Of a stretch of 64,000 bases of DNA, positions 8,097 to 16,344 are shown piece after piece. The first letter of the stretch is position 1. The number at the start of each line of letters is the position of its first letter. This DNA comes from Microbulbifer variabilis (GTDB taxonomy: Bacteria; Pseudomonadota; Gammaproteobacteria; Pseudomonadales; Cellvibrionaceae): NCBI RefSeq assembly GCF_023716485.1, contig NZ_CP092418.1, positions 4,000,501 through 4,064,500 of the forward strand, read 5' to 3'. The position numbers were made by a program, and so were the translations under genes. Below the pieces are notes generated by a model. The model saw only the letters and a list, made by a program, of their open reading frames with translations. It did not search any database and was not told the DNA's origin.

Positions 8097-8993
8097 CTAT
8101 TTCAGCAAATCATAGATGTCATATTCAGAGAAGACCTTCTTAATTTTGCAATCATTCCCCTGACGGTTCTTATGATTTTCCTTCATTAATGCATATTCTT
8201 GTGAGCCCTGAATCATTAAGAAGCGATGTCTCCAGCTACGGGTATCAGAAATACGCGCAGCCAAAGTCCCGCTTTTAATACTCATTGCCTTCAACCAAAT
8301 ATCATCTGCATTTGGGCACAGGGTCATAAATTTTTCGGGGTCAAACGCATCCTTATGCAAGGAGTTTGGAGGATACATAACTCCTCCCATGCCAGTTGGA
8401 AAGACTAAATGAGATGCCTCTGTGTCCCTTATGCTACTTTCCCAACTTCCATAAGGCAGTAGTGCTCCTTTTTTATCTAGACGCATTCGATGAGCCCTGT
8501 GGCAATAAATCTTGGATGGATCTTTTTCATATGCCTGATAAAGTAAATCAATCATATCCGGCGGATAAAGAACATCATCGTCAACAGTAACAATCAGGCT
8601 GTCAGGAAATCTTTCAAAAGCATAAGCATATTTTTTATAGGGTCCCAGATCTTCCTCAACAAAAAATATTTGCAGCCCTCTTTGCTGTTGCTTTTTAAGG
8701 GTCTCGGGCAAAGTCTTATTTGGAAAGTTCTTGGTAGACAACCAAAGAACAATTGCATCAGCCTTAAGGGATTGCTGGAAGAGGCTTTCAATACACAAAT
8801 ATAAATCGTGGATTCGCTTATCGAAGGACGTTAGAGATATAACAATATTATGTCTCTTAGCATTTCCCACTCCCGGATCTGTGTTGCTTGAAGCGTGTAG
8901 ACCAAGCAACTGGCAGCGAACAAGTGCTTCCAACTTCAAATTATTGTTTAGGTCGTGCTTTTTTAAGCGCTTCTTTAAAAAATATTGGAACAT
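8097..8993 (-). CDS. glycosyltransferase-like protein, copy 1
   Basis: A 298-residue protein with GT-A-like features: VISLTSFDKRI (51-61) for the nucleotide-sugar strand and TVDDDVLYPP (136-145), an Asp-rich motif that would hold a divalent metal and the sugar nucleotide. No membrane helix or signal peptide; the N-terminus is basic (KKRLKKH). I cannot name the donor or acceptor; polysaccharide or protein glycosylation is plausible. The neighbouring gene at 9262-10188 is about 72% identical over the first 150 residues without gaps, so these are tandem duplicates. It converges with the autotransporter gene, 38 bases away. Confidence 0.75.
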   Translation of the reverse strand: MFQYFLKKRLKKHDLNNNLKLEALVRCQLLGLHASSNTDPGVGNAKRHNIVISLTSFDKRIHDLYLCIESLFQQSLKADAIVLWLSTKNFPNKTLPETLKKQQQRGLQIFFVEEDLGPYKKYAYAFERFPDSLIVTVDDDVLYPPDMIDLLYQAYEKDPSKIYCHRAHRMRLDKKGALLPYGSWESSIRDTEASHLVFPTGMGGVMYPPNSLHKDAFDPEKFMTLCPNADDIWLKAMSIKSGTLAARISDTRSWRHRFLMIQGSQEYALMKENHKNRQGNDCKIKKVFSEYDIYDLLK

Positions 8994-9261
8994 TCAGGGC
9001 CATCCAGCAAACTCAACCTATTGTACCGAATAGCCGAACAGCAATCCGCTCAGCTTGGGAACACCATCAAAAGAGAAGAGGGCGGAAGTGGGTACAAACT
9101 TGGCAGATTATGCCAGATGCCACAGCCAATGGCCACTCAAACACCATATTTAGGACAAAAACCCAATTTAAGGCCGAGGGCAGCTTCTTTCACCTAAAAA
9201 AAAGTGCTTGAGTAGATTACCCCTATCTGGGGCAGCTCTGGTCTTTCACCCAAGTCACCCC

Positions 9262-10188
9262 CTAGTGAGGACTTAAAACAGGCTGATTTCGCTCCTGTAA
9301 ATAGTCAAGTAATTGATACTCTGAAAACACCCTTTTAATCTTGCAGTCATTACCACCTGTGCCTCTCAAGTTGATCTCCTTTAACTGTTGAATCTGTGAT
9401 CCCTGAATAGTAAGAAAGCGTTCCCTCCAGTATCGATAGTCTGGAACCCTAGTAACATATTTTCCTCGCAATAAACTCATCGCCTTCAACCAAACATCAT
9501 CAGCAGCAGGACATAACTCCATAAATTTTTTACTATTGAAAGCATCCTCATGTAATGAATCCGGAGGGTACAAAACCCCAGCCATTCCCGTAGCAAAAAG
9601 GAAAGGAGATGGCTCACTATTTAGCCCATAAGAGCGCCAACTTTCGTAAGGTTTCAATTCCCCTTTTCCGTTTAACAGAATCTTATGTGCCCTATGACAA
9701 TGGATATGTGAGGGAGCTCTCAAATAAGATTGATATAGTAAATCGATAGTATCTGAAGGATAAAGCACATCATCATCCACAGTGACAATGAGACTATTTG
9801 GAAACATATCAAAGGCATACATATATTTCATATAAGGCCCAAAATCATTCTCCACGAAATGAATTTGTAGGCCTCTAGCCTGCTGTTTTCGAAGTATCTC
9901 AGGTAATCTCCTATCGGGGAAATCACGTAAGGATAACCATAGAACTATTGCATCTGCTCTCAAGGATTGTTGATAAAGACTTTCTATACATAAGTAAACA
10001 TCATAAATACGCTTATTATAAGAAGTCAGCGAAACGACTATATTATGCGGCTTATCATTGCCAACGCCGGATGACTCACAATTCAGAGCCTTCAAGCCGA
10101 GAAGATGACCTAAAACCAGAGACTCCACCTTTAAATTATTATTAGAGTCATGTTTTTTTAATCTTTTTTTAAGAAAGTACTGGAGCAT
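9262..10188 (-). CDS. glycosyltransferase-like protein, copy 2
   Basis: A 308-residue paralogue of the downstream gene: both open with QYFLKKRLKKHD, and the metal-binding DDD falls at residues 138-140 in each. The C-terminal part keeps AADDVWLKAM (NADDIWLKAM in copy 1) and NDCKIKRVFSEY. It is about 10 residues longer, with the extra tail RNQPVLSPH. The two copies are separated by 268 bases with no gene. Divergence is strongest at residues 31-40 and in the middle (about 175-195), which may change acceptor choice. The exact glycosyltransferase family is uncertain. Confidence 0.75.
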   Translation of the reverse strand: MLQYFLKKRLKKHDSNNNLKVESLVLGHLLGLKALNCESSGVGNDKPHNIVVSLTSYNKRIYDVYLCIESLYQQSLRADAIVLWLSLRDFPDRRLPEILRKQQARGLQIHFVENDFGPYMKYMYAFDMFPNSLIVTVDDDVLYPSDTIDLLYQSYLRAPSHIHCHRAHKILLNGKGELKPYESWRSYGLNSEPSPFLFATGMAGVLYPPDSLHEDAFNSKKFMELCPAADDVWLKAMSLLRGKYVTRVPDYRYWRERFLTIQGSQIQQLKEINLRGTGGNDCKIKRVFSEYQLLDYLQERNQPVLSPH

Positions 10189-10405
10189 GTTGGAATACCG
10201 TTGATTAGCCTTCGAGGACTCATTGGTGGCGATAAGCCCACATTAATTCCATTTTGTTGAAAGTAAAGTCCATTAGCCAGGCCTAAATCAGGGTTCCTTT
10301 GATTGTGGCGCTTAATTCCCCAACATCCAATTTAAATTTTAAATTCTTGATCAATACCCAGAAATATAGAACCTAAAATCACATTCAGGGTATTTGGGAC
10401 AAATG

Positions 10406-11173
10406 CTATTCATTATACCCTGGGTTAACTCTATCCAACCTCCTTAAAAATCCAGGCCAAGCCAATAGCCCCCCTTGATTACTGGTAACCATATCTCCTT
10501 CACTCACTATTTTATCCACAATATTCTGGGGCACCGGAGTGAGTGGTGGGTTGCCAGCAAGAGCTGTGACCTGAATTTCACAGGCACGCTGCAATATAAA
10601 CATTGCTAAAAAGGTATCAGGAATAGTAGAAGCGCAGGTTAACAGTCCGTGATTGCGCAAGATCATATAGTTCGCTGATCCCAGGTCAGCCACCAAGCGT
10701 GACTTTTCATCCTTGCGCACAGCAATTCCCTCATAGTCGTGGTAGGCAATACTTGCAAGGGGAAATAGTGATTGCTGCGAGATTGGCAGTAAACCCTCTG
10801 CATGAGCAGATACAGCTACCCCGGCAGTAGTATGGGTATGTATAACGCAGTGGGCATCTTTCCTCGCTTCATGAATTGCACTGTGAATAGTAAACCCTGC
10901 AGGATTCACCATTGCCACACTTTCATCCACTTTTTCTCCCTGCAAATCGATTTTTACCAAACTGGAAGCAGTAATTTCGTCAAAAAACATCCCAAAAGGG
11001 TTAATAAGAAAGTGTGATTCTGGCCCAGGAATACGTACAGAGAGATGAGTGAAAATAGTATCGTCCCACCCAAAATAGGCGATCAATCGGTAAGCCGCAG
11101 CCAAATCTATACGTAATTGCCACTCTTCATCGCTAACACGTCCCTTAAGTGAAGGTATTGTTTCCAGTTTCAT
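10406..11173 (-). CDS. class II aldolase/adducin family protein
   Basis: A 255-residue class II aldolase/adducin-fold protein, a zinc enzyme family that includes fuculose- and ribulose-phosphate aldolases and decarboxylases. Zinc-ligand histidines are visible in HTHTTAGVAVSAH (about 110-122) and RNHGLL (about 170); TIFTHLSVRIPG and LINPFGMFFDEI are also typical. The start is ATG 11173, preceded by GGGGAGAGGA. The frame continues upstream to 11254, but that would read through the operator region. The gene is divergent from a Crp/Fnr-type regulator. The substrate is not predictable; this subgroup often lacks assigned chemistry. Confidence 0.85.
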   Translation of the reverse strand: MKLETIPSLKGRVSDEEWQLRIDLAAAYRLIAYFGWDDTIFTHLSVRIPGPESHFLINPFGMFFDEITASSLVKIDLQGEKVDESVAMVNPAGFTIHSAIHEARKDAHCVIHTHTTAGVAVSAHAEGLLPISQQSLFPLASIAYHDYEGIAVRKDEKSRLVADLGSANYMILRNHGLLTCASTIPDTFLAMFILQRACEIQVTALAGNPPLTPVPQNIVDKIVSEGDMVTSNQGGLLAWPGFLRRLDRVNPGYNE

Positions 11174-11221
11174 CGTCCTCTCCCCAGCTTTATTAGTGCT
11201 CAAATTCTGAATCATCCCTGC

Positions 11222-11246
11222 TGTAAACACTGTCAAATTGTTTACA
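11222..11246. promoter_or_regulatory. inverted repeat upstream of the Crp/Fnr-type regulator
   Basis: TGTAAACA (11222-11229) and TGTTTACA (11239-11246) form a perfect 8-base inverted repeat with a 9-base spacer. It ends 8 bases before the regulator's start codon and lies 49 bases upstream of the aldolase start. The dyad is a plausible binding site for the dimeric regulator, giving autoregulation and control of the aldolase gene. It does not match the canonical Crp (TGTGA-N6-TCACA) or FNR site. Confidence 0.55.
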
Positions 11247-11254
11247 CTTGGCAA

Positions 11255-11944
11255 ATGAATAAAAACGTTAGTTTCCTTGATAAATGCCCACTGCTAGCTG
11301 GCCTACCCGGTGAGGGTCGAGAATTCTTAGCCCAACAGGCACAATGCCAGTACTTTTCTCAGGGTGATAGCATCTACCCTTCGGGCTCCCATCAGGAGCG
11401 CCTTTCAATTATCGCTGAAGGACAAGTAAGAATATGCTCCAGTAATTTTGCCGGGCGCGAAGCGACCCTTGCGATTTTAGATAGTGGAGCTTGGTTTGGT
11501 GATACCGTATTTTGCCCTGGCACTCCGCGAGTATTTGGAGCAAGCGCTCACACTGACTGTGCTGTAGTCGATATTCCGGGTGAAATCTTGAGGGCAAAAA
11601 TGAAACAACACCCCGAAGCCTACCCAATAGTATTGGAACAAATTAGCCTCAGGCTTTGGACAGTAATGTCCATTATCCAGGACGATGTACTACGTGGTAC
11701 CGAAGCGCGAATTGCTCGACGTCTGCTTTTTATGGCCCAAATGCACAACGGCGGCGAAAAAAGTGGCCCAACCAGTTTCCGCCTCACCAAAGAACTACTC
11801 GCCAACACCATGGGGATGACCCGGCAGGGAGTACACCGGGTATTAAAGAATATTGAATCCAAGGGACTAATAGAGTGCTCTTACGGTCGCATCAGTGTGC
11901 CGGATATCTCGCACTTGGATACCTATATAAAGCTGTTGGACTGA
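11255..11944 (+). CDS. Crp/Fnr-family transcriptional regulator
   Basis: A 229-residue regulator with an N-terminal cyclic-nucleotide-binding-type beta-roll (about 10-125; GDSIYPSG, ILDSGAWFGDTVF), a dimerisation helix (about 125-150) and a C-terminal winged helix-turn-helix with LANTMGMTRQGVHRVLKNIESKG (about 182-204). The nucleotide-pocket consensus (PFGExALL...RSA) is not kept and there is no N-terminal Cys cluster, so neither cAMP nor an Fe-S cluster is likely. A palindromic site lies just upstream. Its target is probably the divergent aldolase gene. It converges with the symporter gene 7 bases away. Confidence 0.87.
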   Translation: MNKNVSFLDKCPLLAGLPGEGREFLAQQAQCQYFSQGDSIYPSGSHQERLSIIAEGQVRICSSNFAGREATLAILDSGAWFGDTVFCPGTPRVFGASAHTDCAVVDIPGEILRAKMKQHPEAYPIVLEQISLRLWTVMSIIQDDVLRGTEARIARRLLFMAQMHNGGEKSGPTSFRLTKELLANTMGMTRQGVHRVLKNIESKGLIECSYGRISVPDISHLDTYIKLLD

Positions 11945-11951
11945 GAGTATT

Positions 11952-12860
11952 TCATCCGACCTCGTCAGCTTGCGCCGTGTCTGCCTCCCCAGCTTCGCGC
12001 GCTTTCTTGCGGCCATAATAGGCAAGCAACATCCCCGATGGAAACATAAGTACTCCATATACGGCTGAAGGCACCGACATTTCACTGGAGTGCATCAGTG
12101 TGAGGGTCACCATGAGACCAATAGTCCCGTTCTTGATGCCCAGCTCGGTAGCTACTGCCAGACCATCCCGCCGGGAAAGCCCACTGAAGTGGCTGATGAT
12201 TAAGCCAGTCAACACCCCCAGTAAATTCAGCAAAATTGTAGAGGGGCCGGCCAACAGCATGAGCTCTCCAATCCGGTCTCTCATACCCCACACCAATCCC
12301 ACCACTAAAATGACCAGTACCAGCGCCCCAAAAATACTTACAATGCCCTCAGCGCGGCTGGCCAAATGAGGGTTCCAAGCCCGTATCAACATGCCAATCA
12401 CCACGGGCAGCAAGACTATCACCGATAACATGGCGACAGTTTTGGCAAAAGGGAGAACGATTTCCTGCTCTGCTCCAAAGTATTGGCGCAGGGCAAAATT
12501 GGTGAAGAATGGCAGGGTCAGAATCGTAATTAGACTTGCCGAAACCGTTAACACTATGGAGAGCGCTACATTACCGCGAGCGAGTAACGTAAAAAGGTTT
12601 GAGGTCGTTCCACCCGGGCAGGCTGCAATAATCACCAAACCCACAGCTATCGGTGCGGGTAAACTGAGCGCCCAACACAGAACAAAAGCCACAAGTGGCA
12701 TAAGTACAATCTGGGCAAGTGTGCCCACCACTAACCCACCTGGTTTTACCGTCACCTGATGGAAATCCCTGGCGGTCAGGGTCATTCCAATGCCCACCAT
12801 AATGATAAACAGTGCGATGGGTAGACCGATCGAGATCATAGGCCCTGATTCCACATTCAC
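11952..12860 (-). CDS. bile acid:sodium symporter (BASS/SBF) family transporter
   Basis: A 302-residue inner-membrane protein with nine or ten hydrophobic helices, of the BASS family that moves organic anions with Na+. Family markers are VGIGMTLTARDF near residue 24, the crossover segment AACPGGTTSNLFTLLARGN (about 86-104) and GIKNGTIGLMVTLT in the second repeat. The charged C-terminus (YYGRKKAREAGEADTAQ) should be cytoplasmic. The assigned ATG sits very close to its GAGGAGGT ribosome-binding site, so the in-frame ATG at 12839 is an alternative. The substrate is unknown; bile acid itself is unlikely in a marine bacterium. Confidence 0.87.
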   Translation of the reverse strand: MNVESGPMISIGLPIALFIIMVGIGMTLTARDFHQVTVKPGGLVVGTLAQIVLMPLVAFVLCWALSLPAPIAVGLVIIAACPGGTTSNLFTLLARGNVALSIVLTVSASLITILTLPFFTNFALRQYFGAEQEIVLPFAKTVAMLSVIVLLPVVIGMLIRAWNPHLASRAEGIVSIFGALVLVILVVGLVWGMRDRIGELMLLAGPSTILLNLLGVLTGLIISHFSGLSRRDGLAVATELGIKNGTIGLMVTLTLMHSSEMSVPSAVYGVLMFPSGMLLAYYGRKKAREAGEADTAQADEVG

Positions 12861-12992
12861 CTCCTCTTTTTATTATTGTCTGGCTATAGCTCCCCATATC
12901 CCATGTAGATTACGCTTTGGCAAAAACGTGTAATCCACACGAGGTAAGATATAGGGGGACAGCAGTTTTATTATTAAATATCTCTCTGGAAG

Positions 12993-14021
12993 ATGAACCC
13001 TAGCACAGTCCCAGGTCAAGTGCCGACTCTGGTAGAATTAGAGAGCTTTTTTTCCGCTGACAGGGTTTACATGACCAATCGACTTCCCAGCCCTATTGTA
13101 GATGACTGGTCCAACCTACTTTGGTCCCTGGGCAGTAACGATATTGTTGATACTAGTGACAAATCAACTAGCACCATTGACCTACCATGGCTACCTATGG
13201 CTCGTCGCAACCAATTGCACACTTATTTTTCTCGCAAAGAAGTCAAGCAAGAATTAATTGATAAGCTCGAAACATACCTGATTGAAGGCGACCGACACAA
13301 ACCCGCCAACCGGCTTGGCGTTTACTTTGAGCGACTCTGGTCTTTCGCTTTTCAATACCACCCCGATTACCAGTTGCTGCACCAGAACCTGCCCCTGCGT
13401 ATTGAGGGTAGAACTCTCGGCGAACTGGACTTTGTGGTTCATCACCTACCCAGTAATCGCTGCGAGCACTGGGAGGTTGCGGTGAAGTTCTACCTCTCTC
13501 AGCCCGTCGGCTTCTGGGTTGGCCCAGGCCTCAAGGATCGCCTGGATATCAAATTAAAGCGTATGGCGGAACATCAACTGCCTCTCATCCAACAACAATC
13601 CGTACAACCTTTATTAGAAGCTCAGGAGCTTTATATTGATCGACAGTGGACGCTGATGCCAGGCCGACTCTTTAACCGGTTACCAACTAATCAGACACCG
13701 GGGAGGAATCTGAAGCATCTATGCAATAGTAATTGGTGGACCGACTTGGAAACCCTCGGAAACCTTGCCACTCAAGGAAATATCTCAGCAGGTCTGCGCT
13801 GGCTCCAGCTTCCCAAAAAAGCCTGGATGGCATCAATAGAATGGGAAGAACCCCACGGCGTCTCTTTTGAGCAACTTATGGCCGGACTTCAGAGCTCAGC
13901 AGTTGATAAGCCTCTATGTTTTGCTCTTATGGGCCAAGAAGGTGAAATGGGTCGCGGCTTTATTGTACCTAGCGACTGGCCGCGTAGAGCACAGGCATCA
14001 CTCCCTCTGAAATACCCATAA
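12993..14021 (+). CDS. DUF1853 family protein
   Basis: A 342-residue protein recognisable as DUF1853 from LGVYFERLWSFAFQYHPDY (about 109-127), GRTLGELDFVVHH and HWEVAVKFYL (about 160-168) and GPGLKDRLDIKL (about 178-189). The spacing E-LDF...E-V-K resembles the acidic/Lys core of PD-(D/E)XK nuclease folds, so a nuclease-like fold is suspected, but no activity is established to my knowledge. There is no signal peptide or membrane helix. It is a single gene between the symporter and the cytochrome bd locus. Confidence 0.8.
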   Translation: MNPSTVPGQVPTLVELESFFSADRVYMTNRLPSPIVDDWSNLLWSLGSNDIVDTSDKSTSTIDLPWLPMARRNQLHTYFSRKEVKQELIDKLETYLIEGDRHKPANRLGVYFERLWSFAFQYHPDYQLLHQNLPLRIEGRTLGELDFVVHHLPSNRCEHWEVAVKFYLSQPVGFWVGPGLKDRLDIKLKRMAEHQLPLIQQQSVQPLLEAQELYIDRQWTLMPGRLFNRLPTNQTPGRNLKHLCNSNWWTDLETLGNLATQGNISAGLRWLQLPKKAWMASIEWEEPHGVSFEQLMAGLQSSAVDKPLCFALMGQEGEMGRGFIVPSDWPRRAQASLPLKYP

Positions 14022-14137
14022 CGTCCTGAGAGAAAACACTTTCTGCCTACCACTACTTGTGGGCCCGACCTCCCTGACAATTTACTTATCTACAGCCCAA
14101 AGCAAAAAACTTAAAACAAAATTTTTCCAATTATTTA

Positions 14138-14151
14138 TTGACTTGGATCAA
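14138..14151. promoter_or_regulatory. FNR/Anr-like box upstream of the cyd operon
   Basis: TTGACTTGGATCAA differs from the FNR/Anr consensus (TTGAT-N4-ATCAA) at one position. It lies 44 bases upstream of the GbsR/MarR-type regulator that precedes cydAB. Oxygen-responsive control of a high-affinity oxidase fits this context. The match is by eye, and no -10/-35 spacing was fixed. Confidence 0.5.
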
Positions 14152-14165
14152 TTTATATTTACAAT

Positions 14166-14183
14166 TTTCAGAAATTTCTGAAA
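14166..14183. promoter_or_regulatory. 18-base perfect palindrome before the GbsR/MarR-type gene
   Basis: TTTCAGAAATTTCTGAAA reads the same on both strands and ends 12 bases before the regulator's start codon. A perfect dyad in this position is the expected form of a site for a dimeric MarR/GbsR-type repressor, giving autoregulation of the regulator and the downstream cydAB genes. Confidence 0.5.
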
Positions 14184-14195
14184 CTTAAGAAGAAA

Positions 14196-14750
14196 ATGAA
14201 ACTATCCAGTCAAGCCCAGGCTTTTGTACTGCACTTTGGAGAAATGGGCAGCCGGTGGGGTTTTAATCGCACCGTGGGCCAGATGTTTGCCCTGCTTACC
14301 ATCCACCCTTCCCCCCTAAATGCCGAGCAGCTGGCTCAGGCACTGAAGATCAGTCGCGGCAATGTGAGTATGGGCCTCAAAGAACTGCAAGCCTGGCGCC
14401 TTGTTGAGCTACAGCACCAGCCAGGTGACCGAAAAGACTATTTCACCGCTGCAGGGTCCATCTGGGAGCTTGCTCGAACTGTATTTGAAGAGCGACGTAA
14501 ACGTGAACTGGACCCCACCCTGAGCCTATTGCGCCAGCTCTTGCTCAATGAGCCTCAGGATGAACAAGAAGCACAGGCCCAGGAAAAAATTCAAGAAGTC
14601 TACAGGCTGCTGGAATTACTTGAAGAGTTTGCCAACACCCTGAGCAAGCTGGAACACGACGATTTACTCAAGCTAATGAAACTGGGCTCCGGCATCGTCA
14701 AGCTACTGGAGCTGAAAAGTAAAATGACAGGAGGAAAGGCTCCAGAATAA
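14196..14750 (+). CDS. GbsR/MarR-family transcriptional regulator
   Basis: A 184-residue regulator of the GbsR-like MarR group (COG1510). The winged helix spans about residues 25-90, with LNAEQLAQALKISRGNVSMGLKELQAWRLVE and the wing QPGDRKDYF. The C-terminal half (about 100-175) is Glu/Lys/Leu-rich and predicted to be coiled or helical for dimerisation. It precedes cydAB by 199 bases in the same direction, so control of the terminal oxidase is likely. Upstream are an FNR-like box and a perfect palindrome. Confidence 0.85.
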   Translation: MKLSSQAQAFVLHFGEMGSRWGFNRTVGQMFALLTIHPSPLNAEQLAQALKISRGNVSMGLKELQAWRLVELQHQPGDRKDYFTAAGSIWELARTVFEERRKRELDPTLSLLRQLLLNEPQDEQEAQAQEKIQEVYRLLELLEEFANTLSKLEHDDLLKLMKLGSGIVKLLELKSKMTGGKAPE

Positions 14751-14949
14751 ACCTATACCTGAATTGCCCGCTGGGCAACCAAGACAGGCGGTAAAAGGAT
14801 AAACCGCCGCCGACACAACGTCGGCAGCCGCTCAATAAACACCGTGGGTCCATACTCCTGCAATGGTGTTTAACGGGCACCCCCGGGCCTATCAGGAAGA
14901 GTCGCCCGGTTATCTGGTTAATAAATTAGTCCGACCAGCAGAGGCTCCC

Positions 14950-16344
14950 ATGCTAGATACTCTGATCCTCTCCCGAATACAGTTTGCGGCCAATATCAGT
15001 TTTCATATTCTTTTTCCCACCATCACAATAGCCCTCGCCTGGATTATTGTTTTCTTCAAGCTTCGCTACGACCAAACTGATAATCCTGTTTGGATGAGAG
15101 CCTATCGTTTTTGGGTAAAGGTCTTTGCCCTAACCTTCGCGCTCGGTGTCGTTAGTGGCATCACTATGTCTTTCCAATTTGGTACCAACTGGCCAGGATT
15201 TATGGCTCGGGTTGGCAATATCGCCGGGCCTCTCTTGGGTTATGAAGTGCTTACCGCTTTTTTTCTGGAAGCCACTTTTCTAGGTATCATGTTGTTTGGA
15301 ATAAATCGTGTCCCCAGCAAAGTTCACACCTTCTCAGCCTTTGTAGTGGCTATTGGCACCACACTTTCCGCCTTCTGGATCATTGCACTCAATTCCTGGA
15401 TGCAGACCCCATCCGGCTTTGAACTACGAGATGGTGTCGCCTACCCAGAGAGCTGGCTGGCTATTATTTTTAATGCCTCTTTCCCCTATCGCCTCACTCA
15501 TATGCTACTGGCCTCGGGTCTCACTGCAGCCTTCTTTGTCGCAGGTATCTCTGCTTACCGGATACTTAAAGGTGACCCAAAGCGTGCACCGCGGCTAGCA
15601 CTAAAAACCGGGTTGGTATTGGCAGCTGTTTTTATTCCAATCCAGATTTTTGTCGGCGACCTACACGGTCTTAACACTTTTAAGTATCAGCCGCAGAAAG
15701 TGGCGGCAATGGAGGGAGTATGGGAGACCGAAAGGGGCGCGCCACTATTACTATTTGCAATACCAGATGGTGAGAAGAAGACCAATCATTTCGAGATAGC
15801 TATCCCCAAAATGGCCAGCTTTATTCTGACCCATGATTTAAATGGAGAAATAAAAGGTATCGAAGAATTCCCCAATGATCATCCGCCGGTTGCACCCGTT
15901 TTCTTCGCCTTCCGAATTATGGTGGGTATGGGGATATTAATGCTAGCTGTCGCCTGGGGAGGTTGCTACCTCCTCTGGCGGCGCAAAGAGCTACCCAACT
16001 GGGCGCTCAAAACCCTGGTAGGAATGACGTTCGCGGGTTGGGTAGCCACCTTAGCAGGCTGGTATGTCACTGAAATTGGTCGGCAACCATGGCTTGTGAC
16101 CGGGGTTCTCAAAACCGCAGATGCCGTAACCCAGATTCCACCTTCCCATGTGGGCTTCTCTCTCACCCTATATCTGCTTGTCTATGTCATCCTGCTCTAT
16201 GCCTATATTCACACCCTAAAAGTAATGGCTTTGAAATCGGTCAAAGTGGAGGAGTTTGAAACCAAAGAACCTCTCGCCGGTGGCAGCCTAACCAACCTAC
16301 CGAAATCCACCCAAGAGCAATCCAAGGGGGAATCCCATGAATGA
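14950..16344 (+). CDS. cydA: cytochrome bd-type quinol oxidase subunit I (cyanide-insensitive type)
   Basis: Membrane subunit of the cytochrome bd quinol oxidase, which reduces O2 to water with quinol. The start is ATG 14950 (MLDTLILSRIQF); the frame is open 29 codons upstream. Residue His19 in NISFHILFP matches the conserved heme ligand of CydA, and the quinol-site motif GWYVTEIGRQPW is present near residue 373. At 464 residues, with a short loop before that motif, it belongs to the CioA (short Q-loop, cyanide-insensitive) type. It overlaps cydB by 8 bases. High oxygen affinity and resistance to sulfide, NO or cyanide are known traits of the family. Confidence 0.95.
   Translation: MLDTLILSRIQFAANISFHILFPTITIALAWIIVFFKLRYDQTDNPVWMRAYRFWVKVFALTFALGVVSGITMSFQFGTNWPGFMARVGNIAGPLLGYEVLTAFFLEATFLGIMLFGINRVPSKVHTFSAFVVAIGTTLSAFWIIALNSWMQTPSGFELRDGVAYPESWLAIIFNASFPYRLTHMLLASGLTAAFFVAGISAYRILKGDPKRAPRLALKTGLVLAAVFIPIQIFVGDLHGLNTFKYQPQKVAAMEGVWETERGAPLLLFAIPDGEKKTNHFEIAIPKMASFILTHDLNGEIKGIEEFPNDHPPVAPVFFAFRIMVGMGILMLAVAWGGCYLLWRRKELPNWALKTLVGMTFAGWVATLAGWYVTEIGRQPWLVTGVLKTADAVTQIPPSHVGFSLTLYLLVYVILLYAYIHTLKVMALKSVKVEEFETKEPLAGGSLTNLPKSTQEQSKGESHE

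Noticed and set aside
8097..10188. Tandem glycosyltransferase genes considered as a mobile or assembly duplication
   Set aside because: The copies differ at about 28% of residues in the best region and the intergenic regions are not repeated, so they are old paralogues.
14863..14949. 29-codon extension of CydA
   Set aside because: CydA proteins start at the MLDTLILSRIQF-type sequence, and His19 then falls at the expected position.
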